This document shows, one piece after another, positions 48,054 through 57,018 of a stretch of 64,000 bases of DNA (its first letter is position 1; each line of letters opens with the position of its first letter). The position numbers were made by a program, and so were the translations under genes. Source of the stretch: Streptomyces bacillaris (lineage in GTDB: Bacteria > Actinomycetota > Actinomycetes > Streptomycetales > Streptomycetaceae); assembly GCF_003268675.1 (NCBI RefSeq), contig NZ_CP029378.1, forward strand, positions 6,944,001-7,008,000, in the 5' to 3' direction. The notes under the pieces are model-generated. The model made no database searches. It was not told the DNA's origin and saw only the letters and a list, made by a program, of their open reading frames with translations.

Positions 48054-50742
48054 AGGTCTTCGCCAGGCGGACGGCCTGCCGGACGGTCTGCGAGGACCCC
48101 TTGCGCCCGGCCGTCGCGGCCAGCCCGGCGATCGGCTCGATCCCCTCCGTACCGCAGCGCTCGGCGCACTCCGCCGCCACGGCCAGCAGGTCCCCGATGC
48201 CGCGGGGCGCCTTCTCGTACGCCAGCAGGGTGGGCAGCACCCGGGCCAGCACGCCGAGCACGGTCCGGTACGCACCGGTGGCGGCGGCCGTCCGGGCGGA
48301 GTCGGCCAGCCGGTTGACCTTGACCAGATCGTGGTCCACGAGGACCCCCAGCTCCCGGCCGAGCAGTACGGTGTCCAGCCGCCCCTGGGCGGCCAGCACG
48401 AGGAGCGCGTCCACGGCGGATATCCGGTCCTCGGGGTGGCGCGCGCCCAGCCCGTACGCCAGGGCGAGGTGCAGGGCGACACCGGCCTCGCCGCCCGCCT
48501 CCACCAGCCGTGGCAGGCACCAGGCACTGCCCCGGGGCCCCTCGTCGGCGGTGCGCAGCAGATCCGGCATCAGCCAGGCCGCCAGGGTCTCCCCGTCCAC
48601 GGGCAGCGTCGCGGTCCAGTGCGGGCTCTGGTCCGCGCCCCAGTGGTAGCAGTCCCGGGAGCTGGGGATGTGCGGGCGGCCCAGCCAGTGGAAGGAGCGC
48701 GGGAACTCCCGCTCGATCAGCGGCCGTTCCTTGGTGGCGAGCAGCACCTGCCGCACCCCGGACGCGGACCGCTGCCACCAGTTGCCCGCCGAGGGCCGGT
48801 CGCTGGTCAGCCCGTGGCGCAGGACGGGCACCAGCGGCTCGTCGGCCCGTATCCACGCGGCCAGCCGGTCGCCCTCCGGTGTGCCGAGCGCCGCGGCGGC
48901 ATCGGCGGCCTCCTCCGCGCCGCTCCGGCGCACCCGCAGCAGGGCCTGGGAGAAGTCGGCGGGCCCCGGGGTGATCCCGAGCCGCTGGTACGTCCGCAGC
49001 CGCTCGACCAGCTCCGCCGGGTCCAGCGATCCGGTGTGCCAGGTGGGGGTGGCGAGCAGGAAGGGGACCCGGTCGGTCGCCACGTCGCCGGCCGCCTCCC
49101 AGGCGCGGGCGAGCAGCACCCCGTTCAGCGCCGCGTGGGCACACGTGCCGGTGCCGGTCCAGCGGCTCTTCCCCTCGACCACGGACTGGTACGACACCCG
49201 GCCCAGCAGCGAGCCCACCACCAGGGCGAGCGCGTGGTCCGTCGTCATGTACGCCGGTTCCGGCTGCTGGTCGATGCCGTGCTCGGCGTACCACGTACCG
49301 GCCAGGGCCTCCCGCATGGCCTCCGTCAGCTCGGCCCGGTCGGTGCGGGCCACCCGGACGAGTCCATCCAGAGCGCGCTCGAAGGGAGAGATCCCGGACG
49401 CGGCGGCCAGGGCGCCGGGCGTGGTCCCCTGCCAGGAGCGGGACTTGAGCTGGGCCGACACCTCCTCGACCAGCTCTGCCACGCTCCCCGGCGCCGGATC
49501 GAGGCGGACCGGCTCCGGCACCGGCGGCAGCAGCTCCTCGTACGGTCCCTCCACCGCATCGCCCTCGTCCACCGCCCCGAAGAGCGCGGTGACCGCCTCC
49601 CGGTGGATCGGCCCCAACTGCTGGGCCGCGAAGGACAGCTCCTCCCGCAGCGCGGCGTCGTCGGCCGGAAGGTGGCGGGCGATCAGCTTGAGGGCCCGCT
49701 CCTGAAGCGCGACGTCCTCGTTCCCGAACGCCTCCGCGACCACCGGCAGCAGCTCACCCGCCGTCGAGGCGTCCCGGCCCAGCACCTTGCCCAGCAGGAT
49801 CAACTGGCCGCGCACCAGCTTCTTCTCCCGACGGAAGAGCACCGCGCCCGACGCCTCCGCCAGGTCCCGGGTGGACAGCTCGCCCCGGGCGTCCAGCCGC
49901 GTCAGCACGTCCTGGGCGTGGCCGGCGACCACCGAGATGCCGTCCGCCGCCATCCCCATCCAGTCGCGGAGGTGCTCGCGCTCCTCGGCCTCCGTGATGC
50001 CCAACTGCTGGAGCACGGTGAGGAAGAACCGCTGGTCACCCGTCTTGCCCCCGCGCACCAGCCGCGTCACGCACCGCTCGGCCAGCCGCGACCGGTCGAG
50101 CACCCCCTCCTCCGCCAGGGTGCGGAGCGCGCCCGGCCAGTGGTCCGTCGAGTCCGCCGTCTCGTACCAGCTGACCTGCCCCGGAAGCTCCGCCATCTCG
50201 AACAGCCGGGGCGCGAGCACCGCGACATGCGGGTCGGAGCGGAGGATGCCGATCAGGGGGGTCCGGCCGGATCTGCCGTGCCACCGCGCCGTGCCGATCC
50301 GCTCCACCCAGCCCTCGACGATACTGTCCGTCACCGGGATCGGGCTGCCGGCCATCCGGGCCAGCTCGCTGATGAACGTGAACTCCGCCTCGGAGTTGAG
50401 CGACTTCGCCGCCAGCCGCCGGGCGAGGTCACCGAGCCAGGCCGGATCGCGGTCCCCCAGCGCCACCAGGATCAGCGGATACGGGGACCGGGACCAGCCG
50501 CGCAGATCCCGGCCGCCGATCCAGGTGGCGCAGCCCGCCGCCCCCGTGTGGCACCCGGCCCCGGCCACGTGGAGCGCCTTGCGGATCCTGTCCTGGCGCT
50601 GCCAGTCCCAGCCCCGGACCTCCTTGCGCAGCTCCTTCAGTTCGGCCAGCGCCGCCTTGCGCCCGGCCGGGTCCAGCCCGAGCACCAGGGCGGGGACGTC
50701 GCGGTGCGCTCCCGCGCGTACAGCGGTGAGAAGGTCGTTCAT
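48043..50742 (-). CDS. Large HEAT-like protein (DUF6493 type), partner of SWIM protein
   Basis: An 899-residue cytoplasmic, mostly helical protein made of HEAT/ARM-like helical pairs (for example ELLPVVAEAFGNEDVALQERALKLIARHLP at about 355-384). It has no enzymatic motif. The opening MNDLLTAVRAGAHRDVPALV and the AALAELKELRKEVRG block are, from memory, those of DUF6493. Its ATG overlaps the SWIM gene stop (ATGA), so the two proteins are made together. Such scaffolds commonly occur beside SWIM, MoxR and VWA genes; MoxR and VWA are missing here. Function unknown. Confidence 0.82.
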   Translation of the reverse strand: MNDLLTAVRAGAHRDVPALVLGLDPAGRKAALAELKELRKEVRGWDWQRQDRIRKALHVAGAGCHTGAAGCATWIGGRDLRGWSRSPYPLILVALGDRDPAWLGDLARRLAAKSLNSEAEFTFISELARMAGSPIPVTDSIVEGWVERIGTARWHGRSGRTPLIGILRSDPHVAVLAPRLFEMAELPGQVSWYETADSTDHWPGALRTLAEEGVLDRSRLAERCVTRLVRGGKTGDQRFFLTVLQQLGITEAEEREHLRDWMGMAADGISVVAGHAQDVLTRLDARGELSTRDLAEASGAVLFRREKKLVRGQLILLGKVLGRDASTAGELLPVVAEAFGNEDVALQERALKLIARHLPADDAALREELSFAAQQLGPIHREAVTALFGAVDEGDAVEGPYEELLPPVPEPVRLDPAPGSVAELVEEVSAQLKSRSWQGTTPGALAAASGISPFERALDGLVRVARTDRAELTEAMREALAGTWYAEHGIDQQPEPAYMTTDHALALVVGSLLGRVSYQSVVEGKSRWTGTGTCAHAALNGVLLARAWEAAGDVATDRVPFLLATPTWHTGSLDPAELVERLRTYQRLGITPGPADFSQALLRVRRSGAEEAADAAAALGTPEGDRLAAWIRADEPLVPVLRHGLTSDRPSAGNWWQRSASGVRQVLLATKERPLIEREFPRSFHWLGRPHIPSSRDCYHWGADQSPHWTATLPVDGETLAAWLMPDLLRTADEGPRGSAWCLPRLVEAGGEAGVALHLALAYGLGARHPEDRISAVDALLVLAAQGRLDTVLLGRELGVLVDHDLVKVNRLADSARTAAATGAYRTVLGVLARVLPTLLAYEKAPRGIGDLLAVAAECAERCGTEGIEPIAGLAATAGRKGSSQTVRQAVRLAKTFKE

Positions 50743-52115
50743 CGCACACCCCCGGCGACCGTCGCGCCGCGCCGGACCATCGTCACGGCCAGGGCGTGCT
50801 TGCACGGGCCCCGCTTCCCCCGGTAGTCCGCCCACCACTGACAGGTGCAGGTGAGTCTTCCGTCGCTCTCGCGCACCTGATACCGCCGGTCGCCCGAGGC
50901 CACGGAGGCCACCGCGCCGTCCAGCGAGACCACCCCCGCACCGGCCAGCTCACGGGCCGCCACCAGCCGCGGGTTGTGCCGCTCGGCCCGGTCCGCGTCG
51001 TACGGCAGCTCACGGTGGAAGTACGCCGCGTCCGCCAGGTCGTAGCCGACCCGGCCCGCCGTACCGAGCCGGGTGAGCGCGGCCCGTACGCGCTCGACGC
51101 TCAGCCCCGACTGCTCGGCCAGCGAGGCCGGTTCGATCGTGGGCTCCCACGCGAGGAGTACGGAGACCAGCTCGGCGTCGGCCGCCGCCTCGTCCGTGGC
51201 CAGCGCCTCCAGGACACCGCCCTCGCCCGAGAACCCGCGCGCCGCGTCAGGCGACAGCGTCAGCGTGAGCCGCATCCCCGGCAGCACCACCTCCCAGGCG
51301 CTCGCCACCGGGGCCCCGTCGGCCACCGGAGGCCCGTACACCCGCAGGGCCGTCGCATGGCGCAGCACCCGCTCCAGGGCCACCAGCCGCTCCGGCCCCG
51401 GCAGACAGACCGCGCCCGGCGCCGGCCGGGTCGTCGGCCGCAGGGCGGAGCCGGAGGCCACCACCCACTGGGCGCCCCGCGCCGCGTTCCCCGAACGGCG
51501 GGGCAGCGAGCGCAGGAACGCCACCGCCTGCGCCGCCGACAGCTCGGCCCGCAGATCGAACCCCGCCGAGGCCACCTGTGCCTCCGCGAACCCCCGCAGC
51601 CACCGGTCCGGCAGCGGAACCTTCTTCTCCACCAGCGGCCCGTCCACCGTCGTGACCGCCAGTTCCTCGGGGCCCACCCGCAGATGCAGCGGGTCGTCCG
51701 CCGTGATCCGGGACAGGGCGTCCCGGAGCGGATTGTTGACGTCCACATTGGTCGTGCCGTGGCCCGTCCGCTCGCCCTCCAACCCTTCCTGGAGCACATC
51801 GAGGCGGGCGTACACCCCGCAGCAGCCGGAGAACGACTCGAAGCGGAGCCGGTCCCCGTTCCCCGTCACCACCGGGTCGAGGGAGGAGGCCAGAGTGCGC
51901 TGGTAGTAGCGGGCGGCGGCCACGTCGGCCACCGCCAGCAGTCCACGGGCGGCTATGCGCGGGGCGGAGAGGAATCCGGCGAAGAACCGCGGATGCGCCT
52001 CCGCCCCGCGCGGGGTGAGACCGCCCGCGGTCTCCAGCCCCAGGGAGGCTCCCACCTGCGAGGACTCCAGGGCGGACGGGCGTGCGTAGGCCAAGGCCTG
52101 AACGGATCGGGTCAT
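50739..52115 (-). CDS. SWIM zinc-finger protein
   Basis: A 458-residue protein whose C-terminus carries the SWIM motif CTCQWWADYRGKRGPCKHAL (CxC...CxH, about 420-440) used for DNA or protein binding. The rest is uncharacterised alpha/beta, with a possible winged-helix stretch (SLAEQSGLSVERVRAALTRLGTAGRVGYDL, about 341-370). On the minus strand TACCGT lies seven bases before ATG 52115, so the transcript is probably leaderless and this is the first gene of a two-gene operon with the HEAT-like protein. Confidence 0.88.
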   Translation of the reverse strand: MTRSVQALAYARPSALESSQVGASLGLETAGGLTPRGAEAHPRFFAGFLSAPRIAARGLLAVADVAAARYYQRTLASSLDPVVTGNGDRLRFESFSGCCGVYARLDVLQEGLEGERTGHGTTNVDVNNPLRDALSRITADDPLHLRVGPEELAVTTVDGPLVEKKVPLPDRWLRGFAEAQVASAGFDLRAELSAAQAVAFLRSLPRRSGNAARGAQWVVASGSALRPTTRPAPGAVCLPGPERLVALERVLRHATALRVYGPPVADGAPVASAWEVVLPGMRLTLTLSPDAARGFSGEGGVLEALATDEAAADAELVSVLLAWEPTIEPASLAEQSGLSVERVRAALTRLGTAGRVGYDLADAAYFHRELPYDADRAERHNPRLVAARELAGAGVVSLDGAVASVASGDRRYQVRESDGRLTCTCQWWADYRGKRGPCKHALAVTMVRRGATVAGGVR

Positions 52116-52223
52116 GGAGAAAACGGTAGGACCCACCACTGACAACGGCCCCTCGCGCAGCCGTCCTTGCAGGTCAGAGGCGTACCTCGGGGCTCTCCAC
52201 CCGCCCGGCCCGGGCGCACGCGC

Positions 52224-53816
52224 TCACTGGCCGACGCGCCCCGGCCGCAGCACCTTGGTGAACAGCACCCCGCCGCCCTCCGCCCGCAGACGGACCGTCA
52301 GCTCCGCACTGTCGCCGTCGATCGCGACCTCCCCAAAGAACTGGGGCGACTCCATCGGCGACACATTGGCCCGGTCCGGCGCCCGGACGAAGACCCGGTC
52401 GGGTCCGAACGTGCCGTCCAGCGCGTTGGCCGGAAATCCCCCTGCGGCCAGCGGGCCGGAGACGAACTCCCAGAACGGTGCGAAGTCCTTGAACGCCGCC
52501 CGCTCGGGGGCGTAGTGCTGTGCCGAGGTGTAGTGCACGTCGGCCGTCAGCCAGAGCGTGCCGGTCACCTTGCGGTGCTTGATGAACCGCAGCAACTCCG
52601 CGATCTGCAGCTCACGGCCGAGCGGGGCGCCCGGGTCGCCCTGGGCCACCGCCTCGAAGTCCGTCGCCCCGTCCGGGACCACCAGGCCGAGCGGCATGTC
52701 GGCCGCGATCACCTTCCACACCGCACGGGACTGCGCGAGGGCGCGTTTGAGCCACCGCAGCTGCTCGGCCCCGAGGATGCCGGTGGTGTCGTCGGCCTGC
52801 CGGTTGGGGGAGTTCCGGTTGCGGTGCGAGCGCATGTCGAGCACGAAGACGTCCAGCAGCGGCCCGTGGTGGACGGTGCGGTACATCCGGGACGGCCGCC
52901 CGGAGGAGCCGAACGGGCCGTGCGGCGCCGAGACCGGGAAGTACTCCTGGAAGGCGCGCGCGGAGCGGGCGGCGAGCAGGTCGACGTTCTTCTCGGTGTA
53001 GCGCGGGTCGTCGAGGATCTGGCCCGGGTACCAGTTGTTGCGCACCTCGTGGTCGTCCCACTGGACGACGGAGGGGACCTGGGCGTTGAAGCGGCGCACG
53101 TTCCGGTCGAGCAGGTTGTAGCGGAAGTTCCCCCGGTACTCGTCCAGCGTCTCCGCGACCTTGGCCTTCTCCTCGGTCATGACGTTGCGCCAGATCCGGC
53201 CGTCGGGCAGGGGCACGCTCGGCTGGAGCGGCCCGTCCGCGTAGACGGTGTCACCGCTGCACAGGAAGAAGTCCGGGTCGAGGCGGCGCATCTCCTCGTA
53301 GACCCGGTAGCCGCCGATGTCCGGGTTGATGCCCCAGCCCTGTCCCGCGATGTCCCCGGACCACAGGAAGCGCACCCCGTCGCGCCGCCGGGCCGGAGCG
53401 GTACGGAACGTTCCGTACACCGGTTTTCCGGTACGGCGGGGGTCGTACGGGTCGGCCAGGGTGACCCGGTAGTGCACCTGCTCGCCCGCCGGAAGGCCGT
53501 ACAGGGGCGTGGTGGCGGTGAAGTCCGTCCCCGGGCCGACCAGCGGCCCGTACCAGCGCCGGGTCCGGCGGAAGGACTCGGTCGCGGAGGTCTCCACCAG
53601 CATCCGGGCGGGCCGGTCGGAACGCACCCACACCAGCGCCGAGGAGGCGGTGACGCTCCCCACCTGCACCCCCCACGCCGCCTCAGGCCGCCCCGCCAGC
53701 GCCAGGGCCGGAGCCACGCCGAGGGCCACGGGCACGGCGGCCGCCACGGGGACGAGCAGCGAGCCGCGCAGAACGGTACGGCGGCCGGGCGAGGGGATAC
53801 GCGGGCGGTGCGGCAT
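52224..53816 (-). CDS. PhoD-type alkaline phosphatase (Tat-exported)
   Basis: A 530-residue secreted phosphatase/phosphodiesterase. The Tat signal (GRRTVLRGSLLVPVAAAVPVAL) occupies residues 11-45. An N-terminal fibronectin-like PhoD_N domain (about 48-140: WGVQVGSVTASSALVWVRSD) is followed by the catalytic domain with FLWSGDIAGQGWG, FLCSGDTVYADG, VVQWDDHEVRNNWYPG and LTADVHYTSAQHY. Members use Fe and Ca ions to release phosphate from phosphodiesters or teichoic acids. GGAGG lies 7-8 bp before ATG 53816. A PHO box was not found by eye. Confidence 0.9.
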   Translation of the reverse strand: MPHRPRIPSPGRRTVLRGSLLVPVAAAVPVALGVAPALALAGRPEAAWGVQVGSVTASSALVWVRSDRPARMLVETSATESFRRTRRWYGPLVGPGTDFTATTPLYGLPAGEQVHYRVTLADPYDPRRTGKPVYGTFRTAPARRRDGVRFLWSGDIAGQGWGINPDIGGYRVYEEMRRLDPDFFLCSGDTVYADGPLQPSVPLPDGRIWRNVMTEEKAKVAETLDEYRGNFRYNLLDRNVRRFNAQVPSVVQWDDHEVRNNWYPGQILDDPRYTEKNVDLLAARSARAFQEYFPVSAPHGPFGSSGRPSRMYRTVHHGPLLDVFVLDMRSHRNRNSPNRQADDTTGILGAEQLRWLKRALAQSRAVWKVIAADMPLGLVVPDGATDFEAVAQGDPGAPLGRELQIAELLRFIKHRKVTGTLWLTADVHYTSAQHYAPERAAFKDFAPFWEFVSGPLAAGGFPANALDGTFGPDRVFVRAPDRANVSPMESPQFFGEVAIDGDSAELTVRLRAEGGGVLFTKVLRPGRVGQ

Positions 53817-54103
53817 CGGGGCGCCTCCAGGGCAGGGCGGTGGGCGAACGGACGGGCGGACGCCGGCCGGTCCACCCGCGCTTCTCCGCAGGGCCGTGCC
53901 GGTCCCCGTGTCCATGCCTAGTGGCCGGTGGAAGCCGCCGCCCCAACCCCAGGTGAACGGGGCCCGACAGTGGCACCCGCAGGCACCGGAACCTGCCCCT
54001 GTGCCGCGGAACCCGCCCCAGGGCCCCGGAACCCGCGCCACCGCAACCCGTGCCCGGACTACGGGAGTCCGTCCCCACGCCCCTGGAACGCGCCCGCGCC
54101 CCC

Positions 54104-54934
54104 TCAGCGGCTGGTGTCGAGGATGACGCGGGCCACCAGAGCCGGGTCGTCGTTCATCGGGACGTGCCCGCAGCCGGGCAGTCGCACCAGCCGCGCGTCC
54201 GGGATCACATGCTTGGCGCGGATCCCCTGCCGGCGCAGCAGGATGCGGTCGCGGGTGCCCCAGGCGACGGTGACGGGGACGCCCTTCACATCGTCGGTGA
54301 AGAGGACGTTCCCGCCGGCGGCCAGCGTCTGGTGGAAGCCGGTCGCTCCGCGCAGGGCCAGGGTCTCGGCCACGACGGCCTCGGGCGAACGGCGGCCGGG
54401 CCGGGCGTAGATGGTGCTGGTCAGCGCCGTACGCCCGGCCGTGCTGCGGGAGAGCCGCTCGATCGCCGGCACCGGCAGGGCCAGCGCGGCGCGGCGCATC
54501 GCCCGCAGGGTGGCGAAGGCGTAACGGCGCTCGGGCTCGTTCCAGAAGCCCGCGGGGGAGAGGGCGGTCACCGAGCGGACCAGCTCCGTCCGCCCCAACT
54601 CCAGGGCGAACAGGCCCCCGAGGGAGTTCCCGGCCACATGCGGGCGGTCCAGGCCCAGCGTCCCGAAGAGGGCCCCGAAGATCGCGGGGACCGTCTCCAG
54701 GCTGTACGCGACTCCGTTCGGCAGCCCCGGGGACGCACCGAAGCCGGGCAGGTCGACGGCTATCACCTCCCGCTCGGCGGCCAGGATCCGCGTCACCGGC
54801 TCCCAGGCCTGGTGGTGGTGGCCGATGCCGTGGAGCAGCACCAGCGGCTCTCCCGTACCGGTCCGTTCGTACTCCACCGAGACCGGACGGGGGCCGTGCG
54901 CCGTATCGACGGTGAAGGAGACCGTGGTGGCCAT
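54104..54934 (-). CDS. Alpha/beta hydrolase
   Basis: A 276-residue alpha/beta-fold hydrolase. The oxyanion segment LLHGIGHHHQAW, the nucleophile Ser in AGNSLGGLFA (about 103), Asp in VAWGTRDRILL (about 222) and His in LPGCGHVPMNDDP (about 250) complete the triad. Substrate unknown. GGGAG precedes ATG 54934. Divergent from the ECF41 sigma gene, with a palindromic site between them. Confidence 0.88.
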   Translation of the reverse strand: MATTVSFTVDTAHGPRPVSVEYERTGTGEPLVLLHGIGHHHQAWEPVTRILAAEREVIAVDLPGFGASPGLPNGVAYSLETVPAIFGALFGTLGLDRPHVAGNSLGGLFALELGRTELVRSVTALSPAGFWNEPERRYAFATLRAMRRAALALPVPAIERLSRSTAGRTALTSTIYARPGRRSPEAVVAETLALRGATGFHQTLAAGGNVLFTDDVKGVPVTVAWGTRDRILLRRQGIRAKHVIPDARLVRLPGCGHVPMNDDPALVARVILDTSR

Positions 54935-54977
54935 GGAGCCGCTCCCTGAAGTGGGTAGACATCGCGTCAACAACAAT

Positions 54978-54989
54978 TACCGCCCGGTA
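54978..54989. promoter_or_regulatory. 12-bp palindrome in the hydrolase/ECF41 divergent region
   Basis: TACCG-CC-CGGTA is a perfect inverted repeat, extended imperfectly to ATTACCGCCCGGTAGC. It lies 44 bp from the hydrolase start and 68 bp from the sigma start. A TetR-like operator is plausible; no TetR gene is in the window. Confidence 0.45.
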
Positions 54990-55056
54990 GCTTGGAGTTC
55001 AAGGGCTGGGGCGATTCCCGCTGGACACCGCCGGGCGCACCGGCTGGGATGGGCCG

Positions 55057-55959
55057 GTGAACGCCGACCCCGCGACCGACGTCTTCGAAGAGCACCGCCC
55101 CGTCCTCACCGGTGTCGCCTACCGCATGCTCGGCCGGATCACCGACGCCGAGGACGTGGTGCAGGAGGCGTGGCTGCGGTGGTCGTCCGCGGACCGGGAG
55201 GAGGTCCGCGAGCCGAGGGCGTACCTGGTACGGATCACCACCCGGCTGGCCGTCGACCGGCTGCGCCACCTGCGCTCGCGCCGGGAGGCGTACGTGGGCC
55301 CCTGGCTGCCCGAACCGCTGACCACGGAGGAAGCCGTCGGGACGCCGCCCGTCCCGGACGCCGCCGAGCGGGCGGTCCTGGCCGACTCCGTCTCCTTCGC
55401 CGTGCTGGTCGTCCTCGAATCGCTCTCCCCGCTGGAGCGCGCCGTCTTCGTGCTGCGGGAGGCCTTCGGATTCCCGTACGCCGACATCGCCGCCGCCCTC
55501 GACCGGACCGAGCCGGCCGTCCGGCAGCTCGCCGGGCGCGCCAGGCGCCATGTGGAGGAGCGCAGGCCGCGCTACGACGTGGACCCGGCCGAGCGCCGGG
55601 ACCTCACCGAACGGTTCCTGGCCGCCGCGTCCGGCGGCTCCATCGGGGAGCTGATGGCCCTCCTGGCGCCGGACGTCCGGCTCGTCAGTGACGCGGGCGG
55701 GAAGGCGAAGGCGGCGCTGCGGACCATCGAGTCCGCCGACAAGGTCGGCCGGTTCCTCGCCGCGGTGGCCCAGGAGGTGGGGCCCGACTGGGACATGCGG
55801 GTCGCGGAGTTCAACGGGGGACCCGCTGTGGCGTGCTTTGTCGGAGGAAAGCCGGACACATTTCTCCAGCTCGAAGTCCGGGACGGTGTCATTCAATGCA
55901 TCTATATCGTTCGTAATCCGGACAAGCTCTCCGGTCTGTCCGCGCTATTCGATCTCTAG
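55057..55959 (+). CDS. sigJ: ECF41-family sigma factor (SigJ-like)
   Basis: A 300-residue ECF sigma. Region 2 (about 10-75) holds DVFEEHRPVLTGVAYRMLGRITDAEDVVQEAWLRW, and region 4 (about 118-170) the LSPLERAVFVLREAFGFPYADIAAALDRTEPAVRQLAGRARRHV block. A fused SnoaL/NTF2-like C-terminal domain (about 185-300) contains the two ECF41 hallmarks, a DGGGK-type DAGGK near 211 and NPDKL near 287. In ECF41 this domain replaces a separate anti-sigma. The GTG start is divergent from an alpha/beta hydrolase, a probable target; the usual COE-type oxidoreductase neighbour is absent. Confidence 0.9.
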   Translation: MNADPATDVFEEHRPVLTGVAYRMLGRITDAEDVVQEAWLRWSSADREEVREPRAYLVRITTRLAVDRLRHLRSRREAYVGPWLPEPLTTEEAVGTPPVPDAAERAVLADSVSFAVLVVLESLSPLERAVFVLREAFGFPYADIAAALDRTEPAVRQLAGRARRHVEERRPRYDVDPAERRDLTERFLAAASGGSIGELMALLAPDVRLVSDAGGKAKAALRTIESADKVGRFLAAVAQEVGPDWDMRVAEFNGGPAVACFVGGKPDTFLQLEVRDGVIQCIYIVRNPDKLSGLSALFDL

Positions 55960-56033
55960 TCGTTCTCCGGCTGGGAGCGCTTTCAAGCCAACTGGAATCC
56001 GGCTGCTGCCGCGCCGCGACCGCCTGCCCACAA

Positions 56034-56058
56034 CCCCGTCACCACCCTGGTGGTGGGG
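56034..56058 (+). terminator. Probable terminator after the ECF41 gene
   Basis: CCCC-gt-CACCAC pairs with GTGGTG-GGG around a short loop, 75 bp after the stop codon. Confidence 0.5.
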
Positions 56059-56146
56059 CTTCATGCTGCGCGCGGCTCACGGCACCACGAACGTCTTGTG
56101 AACGCTCTGCGCCAAAGTCCCGTTTCGTTCCGTTACGGAATAAGGA

Positions 56147-56181
56147 TTGGTCTTGACCAAGGGGGTGCGCCGCCCTAGGGT
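56147..56181 (+). promoter_or_regulatory. Promoter with dre-like palindrome over the -35 box
   Basis: TTGACC (56153-56158), 17 bp and TAGGGT (56176-56181) form a good promoter. The 14-bp perfect palindrome TTGGTC-TT-GACCAA (56147-56160) covers the -35. It differs by one base from the TGGTCTAGACCA core of DasR-responsive elements, suggesting control by DasR or by the DasR-like GntR encoded downstream. Confidence 0.72.
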
Positions 56182-56250
56182 CTCAACTTAAGACAGGAAC
56201 CTTTAATAAATAGCGTCGTGGAAGTCGCTGGGCGATTGCGGAGGACAGTG

Positions 56251-57018
56251 GTGGGGACCACGCAGCTCGAATCGGTACAGGAGCCGAAGTACTGGCACCT
56301 CAAGACCGTGCTCAGTGAGGCGCTCGACTCGGACTTCGCGGTGGGTGAGATCCTGCCCAACGAGCGGGACCTCGCGGCACGGTTCGGAGTCGCGCGCGCC
56401 ACGCTCCGGCAGGCTCTGGAGCAGCTCGAACTCGAAGGCAGGCTGCAGCGCCGCCGAGGCGTCGGTACGACGGTGGCCCCGCCGCGCGTCGGTGTGGCCG
56501 TCTCCACCTCCCAGCACGAGTGGGAGGGCGGAGTGGCCGGCGAGGCCTGGCAGCCGGTCGACTGCGTCAGCGAGGCGGCCCCGGGCGCCGTCGCCGCCAT
56601 GCTCGGCACCGGCACCGAGCCCGTCCACGTGGTGCGCCGCATCCGCGACACCCACGGCCAGGCGGTGGCGGCCGAACTGCTCTACGTGCCCGCCTCCTCG
56701 GTCCCCGACCTCTCCGCGATCGACGCGCCCTCCGGCACCGTGCGCGCCCGCGCCGTGCTGCGCGAGCTGCACCGGCTGGGCGTGGAGGGCCAGGACCGTT
56801 CCGTGGAGCTGGGCTCGGCGCGCGCGGACGACGCCAAGGAGCTGGACCGGCTCCCCGGCGCCCCCGTCCTCGTGGTCACCACCCGCTACTTCGCCTCGGG
56901 CGGCACGGCGGCCGTCTCCGTCGCCACCTACCGGGCGGACACCTGCCGGCTCACCTTCGGGGACTCCGGCGCGCTGGAGATCAGCCACGACGAGCAGCAG
57001 CAGCGCCAGGCTTCCTGA
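56251..57018 (+). CDS. GntR/HutC-family regulator, DasR-like
   Basis: A 255-residue regulator. The winged HTH (about 14-80) contains ILPNERDLAARFGVARATLRQALEQLELEGRL and RRRGVGTTVAPP. The UTRA effector domain follows (about 90-250; VHVVRRIRDTHGQAVAAELLYVP, then FASGGTAAVSVATYRADTCRL). UTRA domains bind sugar phosphates or related ligands. GTG 56251 is chosen over 56248 and 56218 because GGAGG (56240-56244) is six bases upstream. Length equals DasR. Probably autoregulated at the dre-like site; no sugar transporter is adjacent. Confidence 0.88.
   Translation: MGTTQLESVQEPKYWHLKTVLSEALDSDFAVGEILPNERDLAARFGVARATLRQALEQLELEGRLQRRRGVGTTVAPPRVGVAVSTSQHEWEGGVAGEAWQPVDCVSEAAPGAVAAMLGTGTEPVHVVRRIRDTHGQAVAAELLYVPASSVPDLSAIDAPSGTVRARAVLRELHRLGVEGQDRSVELGSARADDAKELDRLPGAPVLVVTTRYFASGGTAAVSVATYRADTCRLTFGDSGALEISHDEQQQRQAS

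Noticed and set aside
48331..50826. 831-codon plus-strand open frame opposite the HEAT-like gene
   Set aside because: Mirror frame of a well-supported coding region; low-complexity Arg/Pro/Gly/Gln translation with no domain.
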